64,000 bases of DNA from Flaveria trinervia (Eukaryota > Streptophyta > Magnoliopsida > Asterales > Asteraceae): the NCBI GenBank assembly GCA_025506515.1, contig CM046442.1, positions 57,945,884 to 58,009,883 on the forward strand, written 5' to 3'. Below the pieces are notes generated by a model. That model searched no databases, was not told the DNA's origin, and worked only from the letters and a program-made list of their open reading frames with translations. Each line of letters begins with the position of its first letter. The stretch's first letter is position 1. Shown here in pieces: positions 33,761 through 44,131 of this stretch. The translations under genes and the position numbers were made by a program.

Positions 33761-34599
33761 ATTTGGGTTTCCAACCCTTAAAAATACCAACACAAAACGC
33801 AACCCAATTCTCAAGAACCCTAGGTTCGGATTATGCTAAATTGAAGATCAAATCTATTAGTATAGAGCTTGGAACTATAGGGCTTTTGATTAGCGAATAA
33901 AACTGAGTGAGTGGGTGTATTTAATTACCCTATTGAAGACTGGGTTGACGAGGTCGAGTGTGGAAGAACTCGCGGCTGAACTCGAACCTGATTGAGATGC
34001 AAATGGTGATGGAACCCGAACTAAATTTGAATGTAGCTTGTGAAGAAGGTCTTGATTTAAGATTTTCAATCAATTTCAGGTGAAAGTGTGGAGAAGGAGG
34101 GGTTCAGTTGTGTGAGAAAAAGTCGCGAGTGTGGTTAGTCGTTTGTGTTGATTTCAGGTGCTTAGGTTGAAATTGTACTTAGAAATCGATCAGAAACGTT
34201 TAAACAATTGTGTGGGTTCAATTAGTTTGATAATTATCAAGCTTTAATGGTCGTACATTACCGGTTGATGATCGACCGTTACCCGACCTTGTACCCACTC
34301 GCATCTGATGTTAATAATGGGTTTGAATCAACTTCAAGAACGGTTTGGAACAGTTTCGGGATCAAGAAACGACCTGTTTTTGATGTTTAAGAGGTCGTCG
34401 GAGCCGGCCGGATCTTGGCCGGAAATGGTGCCGGAAAAACGGGGGTCGAGAGCGAAAGGGGGTTTGGGCTCTAAGATTTTATAGAAATGGTCCCTAGAGT
34501 TTTGTTTTGATTATTTTACGCACAAAACTTGCATTTAAAGTTTTAAAATTAACAATTTAACCCCCCTAACTTAATTGTTTTAAGTTTTTAGTTAGTATA

Positions 34600-34760
34600 A
34601 TTCTCATTATTATTATTAGTGTTATTATTATTAATTTTATTGTTATTATTAGTATTGTTATTGTTATCATTATTAATTAATTGTTATTATTATAAACTAT
34701 TTTGTTAACATTATTATTATTATTATTATTATTACTATTACTATTATTATCGTTTGATTT
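34600..34760. repeat. ATT-rich microsatellite
   Basis: Imperfect (ATT)n run inside the solo LTR, with the purest part near 34711-34750. Confidence 0.85.
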
Positions 34761-34910
34761 AATATTCTTATTTATTAACATTCATATATTAAAATTTAAT
34801 GGCAACTAAGGAATATGCATGAATAACCCATGAATTTTAAGATTGACAACAATGGCCCTTATAAGAATAAACGAGATTAACTATTAATTAACAAAATACG
34901 AGATGTTACA

Positions 34911-35587
34911 CATTAAATAATAAAAGAGTGTATGAGTTATACAATTAAAAGTTAATTGTACAACTTATAAGGGACTAGTTATATAAAGTTGGATGATTAG
35001 TTTTGGGGGGAAAAACTTAATTTGGGGACCTTATTTCGGCCGCCCCCCTCTCCTATGAGAGGTCCTTTTTCTCTCTTGTAAACTACACCTTTTACTACTA
35101 ATCCCACACTCAAGACTTCTATCTCTTTCATACATGCAAAACAAAATAGTAGCTCCAATCTCTCTCTAGGAACTCTCGGGTTCCAGCATTATTTGGAGAG
35201 GCTTTAGACTCATTTGGTGTTCATCTCCCGAGCAAAAAGTGGTGTTTGCAAGTTAGCTTGGGGTATACAAGATTGAGGGGTCCTTTCCTTGGAGCCTTGG
35301 CCGAGATTTGAGCATGCAACATCACATTCTTGGTCGACTATTAAGCTGCAGAAAGGTAGTTTTTCACAGCTCATTGTAGCTGTGATTTTATGTACATTTA
35401 CATATGTTTCATAGCTTGCTTATTCACATATAATGATCCTTTGATTTTGGGTTTGTTTTATACATATATATGTCACGATAAGAACATGAAATTTCAGCTT
35501 TACAATCATGTTTCAATATCTTTTCCGCTGCGTTTTTCTGAAAGTTTAAAAGGTTAAACTTTGTTCAATGTTCTAACAAACCCAACA
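34911..35587 (+). repeat. 5' LTR of C, right part
   Basis: Resumes at the CATTA duplication and matches 3' LTR 42000-42678. A TATA box TATATAAAG is at 34980-34988; the 3' LTR has TACATAAAA there. Ends CCAACA at 35587. Confidence 0.93.
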
Positions 35588-35588
35588 T

Positions 35589-35603
35589 TGGAATCTAGAG
35601 CCG
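35589..35603 (+). other. Primer binding site of C
   Basis: TGGAATCTAGAGCCG, one base after the LTR. Differs slightly from the F site TGGCATCTAGAGCCGG. Confidence 0.75.
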
Positions 35604-36583
35604 TTATGTGGATAGCTTGTTTGTTCTTGTCCTTTAAAATTGTTTTTATGAGATTTTATAACCCTTTTAAGGGCGGCAGTATTCCTATATGTTGAATCCC
35701 AAAACTTTCAAGGTTATATTACACATGCTTGTGATTAAACCTTGAAAGATATGTATGTTGATATGTATGTTGTTTGGACAATGTTTAAAACCGAAATTTC
35801 AGTTTATGTTGGCTGAAATTTCGTTGGTTTTAGAGGGGATTCATTGTTTTTTTGGTTGATATGATGTATCTTTATATTGGTGCATAACCTAGCCTTTGGC
35901 CTTGTGTTGTTTGGATGATTGCAATGGTTGTATTTGTTTATTCAATGGGGTTGTATATTTATTTATTTGTGCTTTGTTTAAAATGTAATTTATTTATTAT
36001 TGGGTTGTAATAAATAGATTAGGTGCATTTTCATTTTACTAGATATCTTGTATTAGGACTTTATACCTTGTAATATGAAGACGTATGCGTTAGAAGCACA
36101 AAGGAAAAACATAATAGAAACATGGAGCATTTTGGATGCGGTTTCAAGTGGGAGGCTTTTGGAAGCTTTCTATGTGTTTTGTTATGACCCTTAGGAATGC
36201 CTATGGACCACACTTGTGATGGCAAACAAGTGTGGACCACTTTATATGCTATGGTTATGCACATATGCTATGTTGTTTTGTTTATATCATTGTGGTTGAT
36301 GGCATGTATGTGATATTTTCTTTAACAAACCTTTCTATGATCTTAACAAACTAATTAAAAGGTAATAATCATTAAAAGGTAATAAAAGGTTATTAAAATG
36401 ATTTAATGATTCTAAAGATTAAAATAAGTTTTAATCAAAGGACCATAGGGTATCTTGTATTTGAAAGCATGCAAATACAAGTACAAAGAGTTTTCTAAAC
36501 CAGAATTAAGGAATCTCTAAATATTATAAAACAAGATCAACACCGTCATTTTACACAACACTTGAGTCACTTGAGAACTCTTA

Positions 36584-36605
36584 GTGGGATAAAGGTCACC
36601 TAACC
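36584..36605 (+). promoter_or_regulatory. Leader motif copy 3 of element C (PBS-proximal)
   Basis: Contains GGGATAAAGGTCACCTAACC. The AGGTCACCT core is palindromic around its central base. Sits 64 nt before the next copy. Confidence 0.6.
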
Positions 36606-36647
36606 ATTTTGAGGGAACTTGTGATTTGAGGTGAGAATGCCTTATTT

Positions 36648-36669
36648 GTGGGATAAAGGTCACCTAACC
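36648..36669 (+). promoter_or_regulatory. Leader motif copy 2 of element C
   Basis: Same 20-mer as the previous copy, preceded by TGT. Confidence 0.6.
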
Positions 36670-36877
36670 ACTTATTTTGACAAACTCACATGTGGGTGTA
36701 AGTAGGCTGTCTTGATTTGCAAACCATGTCAAATGGATCACCTACGATGTGGTTTCCAAATGGTGTTGATGTGATTAACATGCCGACTTTACATATGATG
36801 TTTCAAGTCGATCCCATATCTTTAGAAGTTGCAATGGTTGCAATCGTCAATCGTTGGCCACCTTATTAATTTAAATC

Positions 36878-36898
36878 GTGGATAAAGGTCACCTAACC
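36878..36898 (+). promoter_or_regulatory. Leader motif copy 1 of element C (gag-proximal)
   Basis: One G shorter in the GGG run; ends about 115 nt before the gag ATG. The gag-proximal copies of A and F lie at comparable distances. Confidence 0.6.
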
Positions 36899-37014
36899 AC
36901 AATTTAAATGTAATGTTGGATTCTAGATTTTAATATAAAATGGCCATAAAAGGAATTTATTATTAAAATAATAATATCGAAAATACTAAAATTGATCTTT
37001 GTTAAATCTTGTAG

Positions 37015-37950
37015 ATGGCCTCCAATAACCATGATAACAATGATTATTCATCCGCGTCCGCCCAATCTTTAAGAGTGATTCTCCAAAAGGAACATCTAAA
37101 CCATAACAATTTTATTGATTGGTTTCGAAACATGAGAATCGTTCTCAAGCAAGAAAAACGTGCGTATATTTTAGACGACCCTATCCCCGATCAACCTAGT
37201 GAGGATGATGAGGAGGCCTTTAACGATTGGTTAAAATACAATGAGGACTCGGTCCAAGTGTCTTGCCTCATGTTGGCAAGCATACTCCGGATCTCCAAAA
37301 GGAGTATGAAAATCACAGAGCCTATGACATGATAACCCAGCTGAAGGAAACGTTCCAACAGCAAGCAAGGGTTGCACGCTTTGAAACGGTTCAAGCGTTT
37401 CATGCATGTCGTATGGACGACAACCAATCTGTTTATCTTATGTGCTTAGGATGAAAAGTCACATTGACCGCCTTGAGAGGCTTAATAGTCCCGTCTCGAA
37501 GGAATTGGCCACGGATTTGATCCTTAATGGCCTTACCAAAAGGTTCGAGACATTCGTGTTGAACTACAACATGAATGCATGGGACAAGCGCATTGGTGAG
37601 CTTCACTCTATGCTCAAAACGGCCGAGGCGGCCATGGGTAAAAGGGTTTTACCCGTTCTCACCATCAACGAAGGTGGGAACAAGAAAAGGCCTAATCCCG
37701 CACCCAAAGTAAGAGTTGCCAAGGGTAAGGGACCCATGTCGGGTAAGGGGAAAGGGGTGGCAAGGGTGCCACCCAAAGCACCGGAGAAGAAGCAAAAGGT
37801 TGCTTCGAATGACCCATGCTTCAAGTAGGGGAGATTGGACATTGGGCAAGGAATTGTCCCGTCCATCTCCAAGAGTTGAAAGGAAAGAGGGATGCCGGGC
37901 AGACCTCCGGTACAACATACATGATCCATATTGATTTAAACTTAATATCC
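37015..37950 (+). pseudogene. gag: Element C gag (frameshifted)
   Basis: ATG at 37015 (MASNNHDNNDYSSASAQSL), then ILQKEHLNHNNFIDWFRNMR and YILDDPIPDQPSEDDEEAF. A shift near 37290 moves to the frame with EYENHRAYDMITQLKETFQQ, and a second near 37435 to SYVLRMKSHIDRLE...LNYNMNAWDKRIGELHSMLK. The basic segment KGKGPMSGKGKGVAR follows. A 2-bp deletion at about 37826 turns the zinc knuckle CFKCGEIGHWARNC (as in F) into CFK-stop, removing its second Cys. Gag is therefore dead in three places though otherwise well preserved. Confidence 0.9.
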
Positions 37951-39290
37951 TCTAACACATGGGTATTGGATACTGGATGTGGAAATCACATTAGCAATTT
38001 GTTGCAGGGGTTCAAAAGAAGTAGTGAATTCAAGAAAGGGGATGTTAGCCTCTACATGGGCAATGGGGAAAAAGTTCAAGTTGAAGCCCGTGGTGACTAC
38101 ATCTTGAAACTTCCAAGTGGTTTGGAAGTAATTTTGTATAATGTTTTGTATGCACCTAGTTTGACTAGGAACATTATCTCTGTAGCCCTATTAAAACAAT
38201 TGGATATGTATTATCTTTTATTGGAAATGAAATTCATGTTGCTTTGAATGACATGTTTTACTTTAAAGCTATTCCCGTCAATGGTATTTATGAATTGGTT
38301 CATGAAATCACATTGAATGATAGCTTGTTGTACCAAACTAGTACCAAGAAACTTAAATCGGATTTGAGTGACTCTTACCTTTGGCATTGTCATCTTGGTC
38401 ATATAAACAAGAAAAGAATTCAAACACTACAAAAGAATGGTCTTTTAAAAACAAGTGAATGTGATTCATTTGATGTGTGTGAGTCTTGTTTACAAGGTAA
38501 AATGACTAAGGCACCCTTAGTGGAACTAACGAAAGGGCAAAAGATTTGTTAGGAATCATACATTCGGATGTATGTGGTCCTTTCAAGCCAATACTAGGAA
38601 TGGTGAAAGATACTTCATTACCTTTACCGACGATTATAGTCGCTATCGGTATGTGTACCTGTTAGACACAAAGATGAAGGTTTTGAAATGTTCAAGATAT
38701 TTCAAAATGAAGTACAAAATCAACTCAACAAGTCGATTAAAGTTCTCCGCACCGATAGAGGAGGTGAATACCTAAGTGATGTTTTTCAAGATCATCTTAG
38801 GAGTTGTGGGATTGTCTCACAACTCACTCCACCTGGAACACCACAACATAATGGTGTGTCTGAGAGGAGGAATCGAACCGTATTGGATATGGTCCGATCT
38901 ATGATGGCTAGAAGCATATTACCTCTATCATTTTGGGGTTTCGCTTTGCTCTCCGCGACCCGTATTCTAAATATGGCCCCAACCAAAAAGGTGGAAGGAC
39001 ACCCTTTGAGATATGGCATGGAAGAGTTCCGTCCCTATCATACTTAAGGGTCTAGGGTTGTGAGGCTTATGTTAAGACTCCCACCCCAAACAAATTGGAA
39101 GTCCGATCCACCAAGTGCATCTTTGTTGGATATGCTAGAGATTCTGTGGGATATTATTTCTATGATCCATTGGGACAAAAGGTGTTTGTTGCCAGAAAGG
39201 GTGAGTTCTTAGAAGCTAAGTTCTTTATGGAAGGAACTAACAGTAGAATAGTGGATCTTGAGAGGATCAAGAACCACAACCTGATGCACG
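37951..39290 (+). pseudogene. pol: Element C protease and integrase (frameshifted)
   Basis: Protease DTG at 37969-37977 (WVLDTGCGNH) in an otherwise clean frame to 38247. GAG-pre-integrase LWHCHLGHINKKRIQTLQ...CESCLQGK is at 38380-38505, then a stop at 38550. The integrase first Asp codon is present (HSDVCGPF, near 38570) but in a broken frame. LRTDRGGEY (about 38750) and NGVSERRNRTV (about 38855) lie in the 38688-39047 frame, so all three DDE residues survive at the DNA level. The tail WGFALLSATRILN, CIFVGYARDSVGYYFYDP and GEFLEAKFF is in further frames. Confidence 0.9.
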
Positions 39291-40983
39291 TTTGGTTGAA
39301 ACTAGCACTCAACATAAGGATGTTGAAAATGATCAAGTGGTTGATCAATACACACAAAACATTCACAGGAGTGGTAGAACTAGTAATCCACCTGAAAGAT
39401 ACGGATTTTTCATGGATGGATGGTATGTGGTAGATTCAGATGAACCAACCACATTCCATGATGCAGTGTCCAATTCGGATTGTGACAAATGGCTCAAGGC
39501 CATGAGCGTTGAGATGCAATCCATGCATGACAATCAAGTATGGGACTTGGTTGTACCACCACTTAACTCCAAAACAGTTGGAAGTAAGTGGGTTTTCAAG
39601 AAGAAAACTAATATGCATGGAAACTTGGATACTTATAAGGCTAGACTATGAAACCTTTTCACCTGTTGCGATGCTAAAATCTATTAGGATATTGTTTGCC
39701 ATAGCTGCTCATTATGATTATGAGATTTGGCAAATGGATGTCAAAACCGCTTTCCTAAATGGATATCTTGAGGAAGATGTCTATATGGTTCAGCCTGAAA
39801 GTTTTGTCGATCCAAAACATCCTGATAAAGTATGCAAGTTAAAGAAATCAATCTATGGATTGAAACAAGCATCGAGAAGTTGGAATCACCGTTTTGATGA
39901 AGAAATAATTAAATTCAGATTCATCAAGAACGTTGATGAAGCTTGTGTATATAAGAAAGCTAGTGGGAGCATCATCACTTTCCTAGTATTGTATGTTGAT
40001 GACATACTACTATTTGGAAATGACATTCCAACCATGGAAGGTATAAAAACCTGGCTTGGAAGTTGTTTTTCCATCAAGGATCTTGGTGAAGCCGCCTATA
40101 TTATAGGAGTAATGATCTATAGGGATAGATCAAGGCGGTTGATTGGTTTAAATCAAAGTGCATACATTGATAACATCTTGAAAAGGTTCAAGATGGAGAA
40201 CTCTAAGAAAGGTACGGAACCTATTCAAAGAGGAACGATATTGAGTATGACCCAATGTCCTAGCTCAAAGGATGAGCAAGATAAAATGAAGGCTATCCCA
40301 TACGCATCTGCTATTGGATCCATCATGTATGCAATGATATGCACTCGACCGGATGTGTCACGCGCCTTAAGCATGACAAGCCGATACCAGCAAAATCCTG
40401 GAAACAGTCATTGGATGGCTGTTAAGAACATACTTAAGTACCTGAGGAGAACAAAAGATATGTTCCTAATCTATGGATCTGGTGATGAGGAACTCGTTGT
40501 AAAAGGTTACACGGATGCGAGTTTCCAAACCGATCGTGATGATTCACGGTCACAATCGGGATATATTTTCATTCTGAATGGAGGAGCGGTCTCTTGGAAG
40601 AACTCCAAACAGGATGTGGTGGCTCTATCAACTACAGAATCAGAATACGTCGCTGCCTTATTGGCAGCTCAAGAAGTTGCATGGTTGAAGAAATTATTGC
40701 CGATCTAGGGGTTGTCCCTTCCATTCAGGACCACCTAGAGATCTTTTGTGATAACGAGGGTGCGATTGCCCAAATCAAGGAACCTCGTGCTCCTCAAAAG
40801 ACTAGGCACATTGTGCGGAGATTCAACTACATACGAGATGAAGTTGAAAAGGGAAAGATATGTATTCGCAAAGTTCACATGGATCAAAACATTACGGATC
40901 CTCTCACGAAGCTCTTTGAAAAGGCAAAGCATGAAGGTCATACTTGTGCCATGGGACTTCGATATTCTAGTGATTGGATTTGA
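39291..40983 (+). pseudogene. pol: Element C reverse transcriptase and RNase H (deleted segment)
   Basis: The linker and RT start (RRSGRTSNPPERYGFF-like, VWDLVVPPLNSKTVGSKWVFK) are in 39292-39651. At 39647 a deletion of roughly 45 bp, relative to F at 59060-59090, removes the VAKGFTQTQGVDYD block and joins KARL directly to YETFSPVA, shifting the frame. The following frame is clean to 40708: WQMDVKTAFLNG, IYGLKQASRSW, FLVLYVDDILLFG, GYTDASFQTDRDDS and STTESEYVAAL. A last shift near 40690 leads to FCDNEGAIAQIKEPRA and the C-terminus RYSSDWI, stop 40983. Missing RT motif, so inactive. Confidence 0.9.
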
Positions 40984-41731
40984 TCTGTAATTTTCTATTT
41001 GGATATGTGGAACCTTTTATTATTTGAATAAAATTATTTGGTTATAATGTTCCAATTAATGTTCCAATTTAGCATGAGTAAATTGTTTACTCTAAATGTC
41101 CGTAGTGGTTCACACTTGTGGGAACAAGTGTGAGGGTAAGATTATTATGAACTTGGATTGGTTGATATTCATAAGGATGAATATAGAGCAATGGGTTGCT
41201 ACCAAGGTTCATATATATTTGTGGGATACAAATATTGGACTAACCCGCATCTCAAATTTTACTACATGGAATCTTATTGATTGATCATAAGTAAATTTGA
41301 GTAAAGGCGAATATCATTTGGTACCTCAGACCTGAGATACATATTGGGTTTTGATATTCACCAAGTGTCATACCTTGATCTGGTTATCCGTTGTTCTAAA
41401 ATAATGGACAGTACATGAGACTATTTTCAGGTGTGACATAAGGTGATTGTGAGAAACTTATGTAGTCAAGATGGGATTTGTTCCTCTTATTCGTTGAGAG
41501 TTAGATGTCTAAGGCCTGGATAAGTTAAATCAACAAGGAATGATCACTCTGTGTCCTTGGATTTAACATGACATCTGTAACAAAAGGATAGATGATTAAT
41601 TCACCTAAATCATTTCAAGTAGGATACTTGAATGGGATGATGTAATTGAATGGCTATAAGTCATGCGTATTAAGAGTAGTAAACCGTTGTTAGGCGGTAT
41701 TTACTGCTTGCATCAATCTTCTATGAATCTT
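40984..41731 (+). other. 3' untranslated region of element C
   Basis: Inverted match to the 3' regions of F (56940-57694) and A (1489-2241). No protein-like frame. The block ATGGAATCTTATTGATTGATCATAAGTAAATTTGAG is shared with F; its function is unknown. Confidence 0.75.
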
Positions 41732-41746
41732 GTGCAAGTGGGAGAT
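41732..41746 (+). other. Polypurine tract of C
   Basis: GTGCAAGTGGGAGAT immediately before the 3' LTR. Confidence 0.85.
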
Positions 41747-42678
41747 TGTTGGATTCTATATGCCCAAGACACATAGAACATTGATTCGGTTAGTATGTCA
41801 TGATCCAAGTCGGCTTATACCCAATAACAAGCTTTGCAATCACCGACAATTATTCAATTGATGATATGATCATGTAATTAAATAATAACACCAAATATAG
41901 AGAATGGGTTTTCTAAATAAGTTGCATATGAGATGGAACAACTTATTAGGATATTTGTTCAAGAATATTACTTAGTGTTATTTAAGTTAGTTAGATAACA
42001 TTAAATAATAAAAGAGTGTATAAGTTATACAATTAAAAGTTAATTGTACAACTTATAAGGGACTAGTTACATAAAATTGGATGATTAGTTTTAGGGGGGG
42101 GGGAAACTTAATTTGGGGACCTTATTTCGGCCGCCCCCCTCTCCTATGAGAGGTCCTTTTTCTCTCTTGTAAACTACACCTTTTACTACTAGTCCCACAC
42201 TCAAGACTTCTATCTCTTTCATACATGCAAAACAAAATTAGTAGCTCCAATCTCTCTCTAGAAACTCTCGAGTTCCAGCATTATTTGGAGAGGCTTTGGA
42301 CTCATTTGGTGTTCATCTCCCTAGCAAGAAGTGGTGTTTGCAAGTTAGCTTGGGGTATACAAGCTTGAGGGGTCCTTTCCTTGGAGCCTTGGCCGAGATT
42401 TGAGCATCCAACATCACATTCTTGGTCGACTATTAAGCTGCAGAAAGGTAGTTTTTCACAGCTCATTGTAGCTGTAATTTATGTTCACTTACATATATTT
42501 CATAGCTTGCTTATTCACATACAATGATCCTTTGATTTTGGGTTGGTTTTATACATATATAAGTCACCATAAGAACCTGAAATTTCAGCTTTACAATCAT
42601 GTTTCAATATCTTTTCCGCTATGTTTTTCTAAAAGTTTAAAAGGTTAAACTTTGTTCTATGTTCTAACAAACCCAACA
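41747..42678 (+). repeat. 3' LTR of C (932 bp)
   Basis: TGTTGGATTC...AACCCAACA, uninterrupted. Serves as the reference that reveals the solo-LTR insertion in the 5' copy. A G-run (GGGGGGGGG, about 42095-42105) is expanded relative to the 5' LTR. Confidence 0.93.
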
Positions 42679-43003
42679 ACAACCAAATGAAATCACAACC
42701 ACAAACAATCAAACACAAGGTCATGGCTAGGTTTCATGCACTAAAACACATCCAAATATGTATACAAAATCGAGAATGGCAGCCCCTTTTGAACCCAAAT
42801 GCTCGGCCAAAACAAACCAAGAACAAGTGGGTTTTTGTCCAAACAAACAAACTATCTCATGATTTTAATTTTTCAAGATCCTTACATGCATATAAAAGTA
42901 ATATCTTGAAAAACAAAGGGACTTCCATGTGTGAAATTTCCAGCCCACTTTTTATTAAAAAAAGGACACGAAAATTTCAATTTTTGAAGCATGTATCCAT
43001 ATA
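42679..43003 (-). other. Leader of element A, PBS-proximal part
   Basis: After the C target duplication the A leader resumes, matching F near 62800-63135 (GGTCATGGCTAGGTT..., ending TATCCATATAACC). The sequence then stops exactly where the PBS should begin and switches to the 3' region of another copy. The apparent plus-strand frame across 42687-43004 is leader, not a gene. Confidence 0.7.
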
Positions 43004-43544
43004 ACCAGGCCTTAGACATCTTGCTCTCAACGAATAAGAGGAACAAATTCCATCTTGACTACATACGTCTCTCACAATTACCTTATATCATACCTGAACC
43101 TAGCCTTACGTACTGTTAATGTTTCAGAACAGCAAAGCACTAAGTCAAAGTACGATACTTGGTGAATATCAAGACTCAATATGTATCTCAGGTCTGAGGA
43201 TACAATGATATTCGCCTTTACTCAATATTTCTTATGACTAATCATAAAGATTCCATGCAGAAATAATAGAGAGCGGGTCAGTCCTATATCTATATCCCAT
43301 AGATATCAATGAACCTTGGTAGCAACCTTTTGCTCTATATTCATACTTTATGAATATCAACCAATCCAAGTTCATTATAGTCTTACATTCATAGTTGTTC
43401 CCATAAGTATGATCGACTACAGACGTTTAGAATAACTTACTTATTCACGGATTTAAATATGCTAAAATAGAAGAACAAATGAAGATTATAACCATATAAT
43501 TAAGTCATATAACATAAGTTCCAATATCTAAATACAAAATTTGA
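43004..43544 (-). other. 3' untranslated region of copy A2
   Basis: About 97 percent identical by eye to A at 1690-2241, clearly closer than to F (57150-57694). Its PPT and LTR are missing; the left end is fused to the A leader at the PBS. Confidence 0.8.
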
Positions 43545-44113
43545 TCAAGTCCAATCACTAGAATATCGAAGTCCTAAGGCACAAGTATGACTTTCATGCT
43601 TTAACCTATCCAGGAGCTTCGTGAATGGATCTGCAATGTTTTGATCGGTGTGACTTTGCGAATACATATCTTTCCCTTTTCAACTTCATCCCTTATGTAG
43701 TTGAATCTCCGTCAATGTCCGAGTCTTTTGATGTGCACGAGGTTCCTTGATTTGAGCAATCACACCCTCGTTATCACAAAAGATCTCTAGGGGGTCTTGA
43801 ATGGTAGCAACGGCCCCTAGATCAGCAATGACCTTCCTAAGCCACGCAGCTTCTTAAGCTGCCAATGAAGCGACGATATATTCTGATTATGTTGTAGATA
43901 GTGCCACTACATCTTGCTTTGATCTTTTCCAAGAGACCGCTCCTCCGTTGATAATGAAGACATATCCCGACTATGATCGAGAATCATCTCGATTAGTTTG
44001 GAAACTCGCATCCGTGTAACCCTTTACAACGAGTTCCTCCTCACCAGATCCATATATTAAGAACATGTCCTTAGTATTTCTAAGGTATTTCAAAATACTC
44101 TTAACAGCCATCC
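43545..44113 (-). pseudogene. pol: RNase H fragment of copy A2
   Basis: The pol 3' end in A-subfamily form: WMAVKSILKYLRNTKDMFLIYGSGEEELVVKGYTDASFQTNRDDSRS, then FCDNEGV and RSSDWT-like codons in shifted frames, stop aligned with A at 43545-43547. Truncated at 44113 in the codons for NSHWMAV. RT, integrase and gag of this copy are absent. Confidence 0.85.
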
Positions 44114-44131
44114 ATATATTAAGAACATGTC
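44111..44131. repeat. 21-bp duplicated filler at the A2/E junction
   Basis: Bases 44111-44131 repeat 44049-44069 exactly. The copy sits precisely between the A2 RNase H fragment and the env-like tail of element E, as expected for templated filler at a repaired break. Confidence 0.75.

Larger units (their letters stand above)
32367..34910. mobile_element. 2,544-bp solo LTR inserted in the C 5' LTR
   Basis: The segment absent from C's 3' LTR starts TGTCACACCCC, ends GAGATGTTACA, and is flanked by CATTA on both sides (32362-32366 and 34911-34915). TG...CA ends with a 5-bp duplication and no internal gag, pol, PBS or PPT identify it as a solo LTR left by LTR-LTR recombination. The length and the TGTCACACCCC start fit large plant Ty3-type LTRs; the family is not confirmed. 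No long reading frame. Contains a tRNA-like stretch and an ATT-rich microsatellite. Confidence 0.88.
35604..37014 (+). other. Leader of element C with three conserved motifs
   Basis: 1.4-kb non-coding leader between PBS and gag, matching the inverted leaders of F (61718-63132) and A. Three copies of the leader motif lie at 36584-36605, 36648-36669 and 36878-36898. Otherwise AT-rich with no protein-like frame. Confidence 0.85.
32109..42678 (+). mobile_element. Complete A-family copia element C with a nested solo LTR
   Basis: 5' LTR 32109-35587 (930 bp once the insertion and its TSD are removed), PBS, leader, gag-pol (37015-40983), PPT, 3' LTR 41747-42678 (932 bp). LTR ends are TGTTGG...CCAACA. 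The perfect 5-bp target duplication ACAAC is at 32104-32108 and 42679-42683. The two LTRs are roughly 97 percent identical by eye over the first 240 bp, so it is one of the younger insertions, yet its coding region is already broken. It lies antisense to its relative A. Confidence 0.95.

Noticed and set aside
42687..43004. 105-codon plus-strand frame
   Set aside because: It is the antisense of A's leader; the homologous F leader does not keep the frame.
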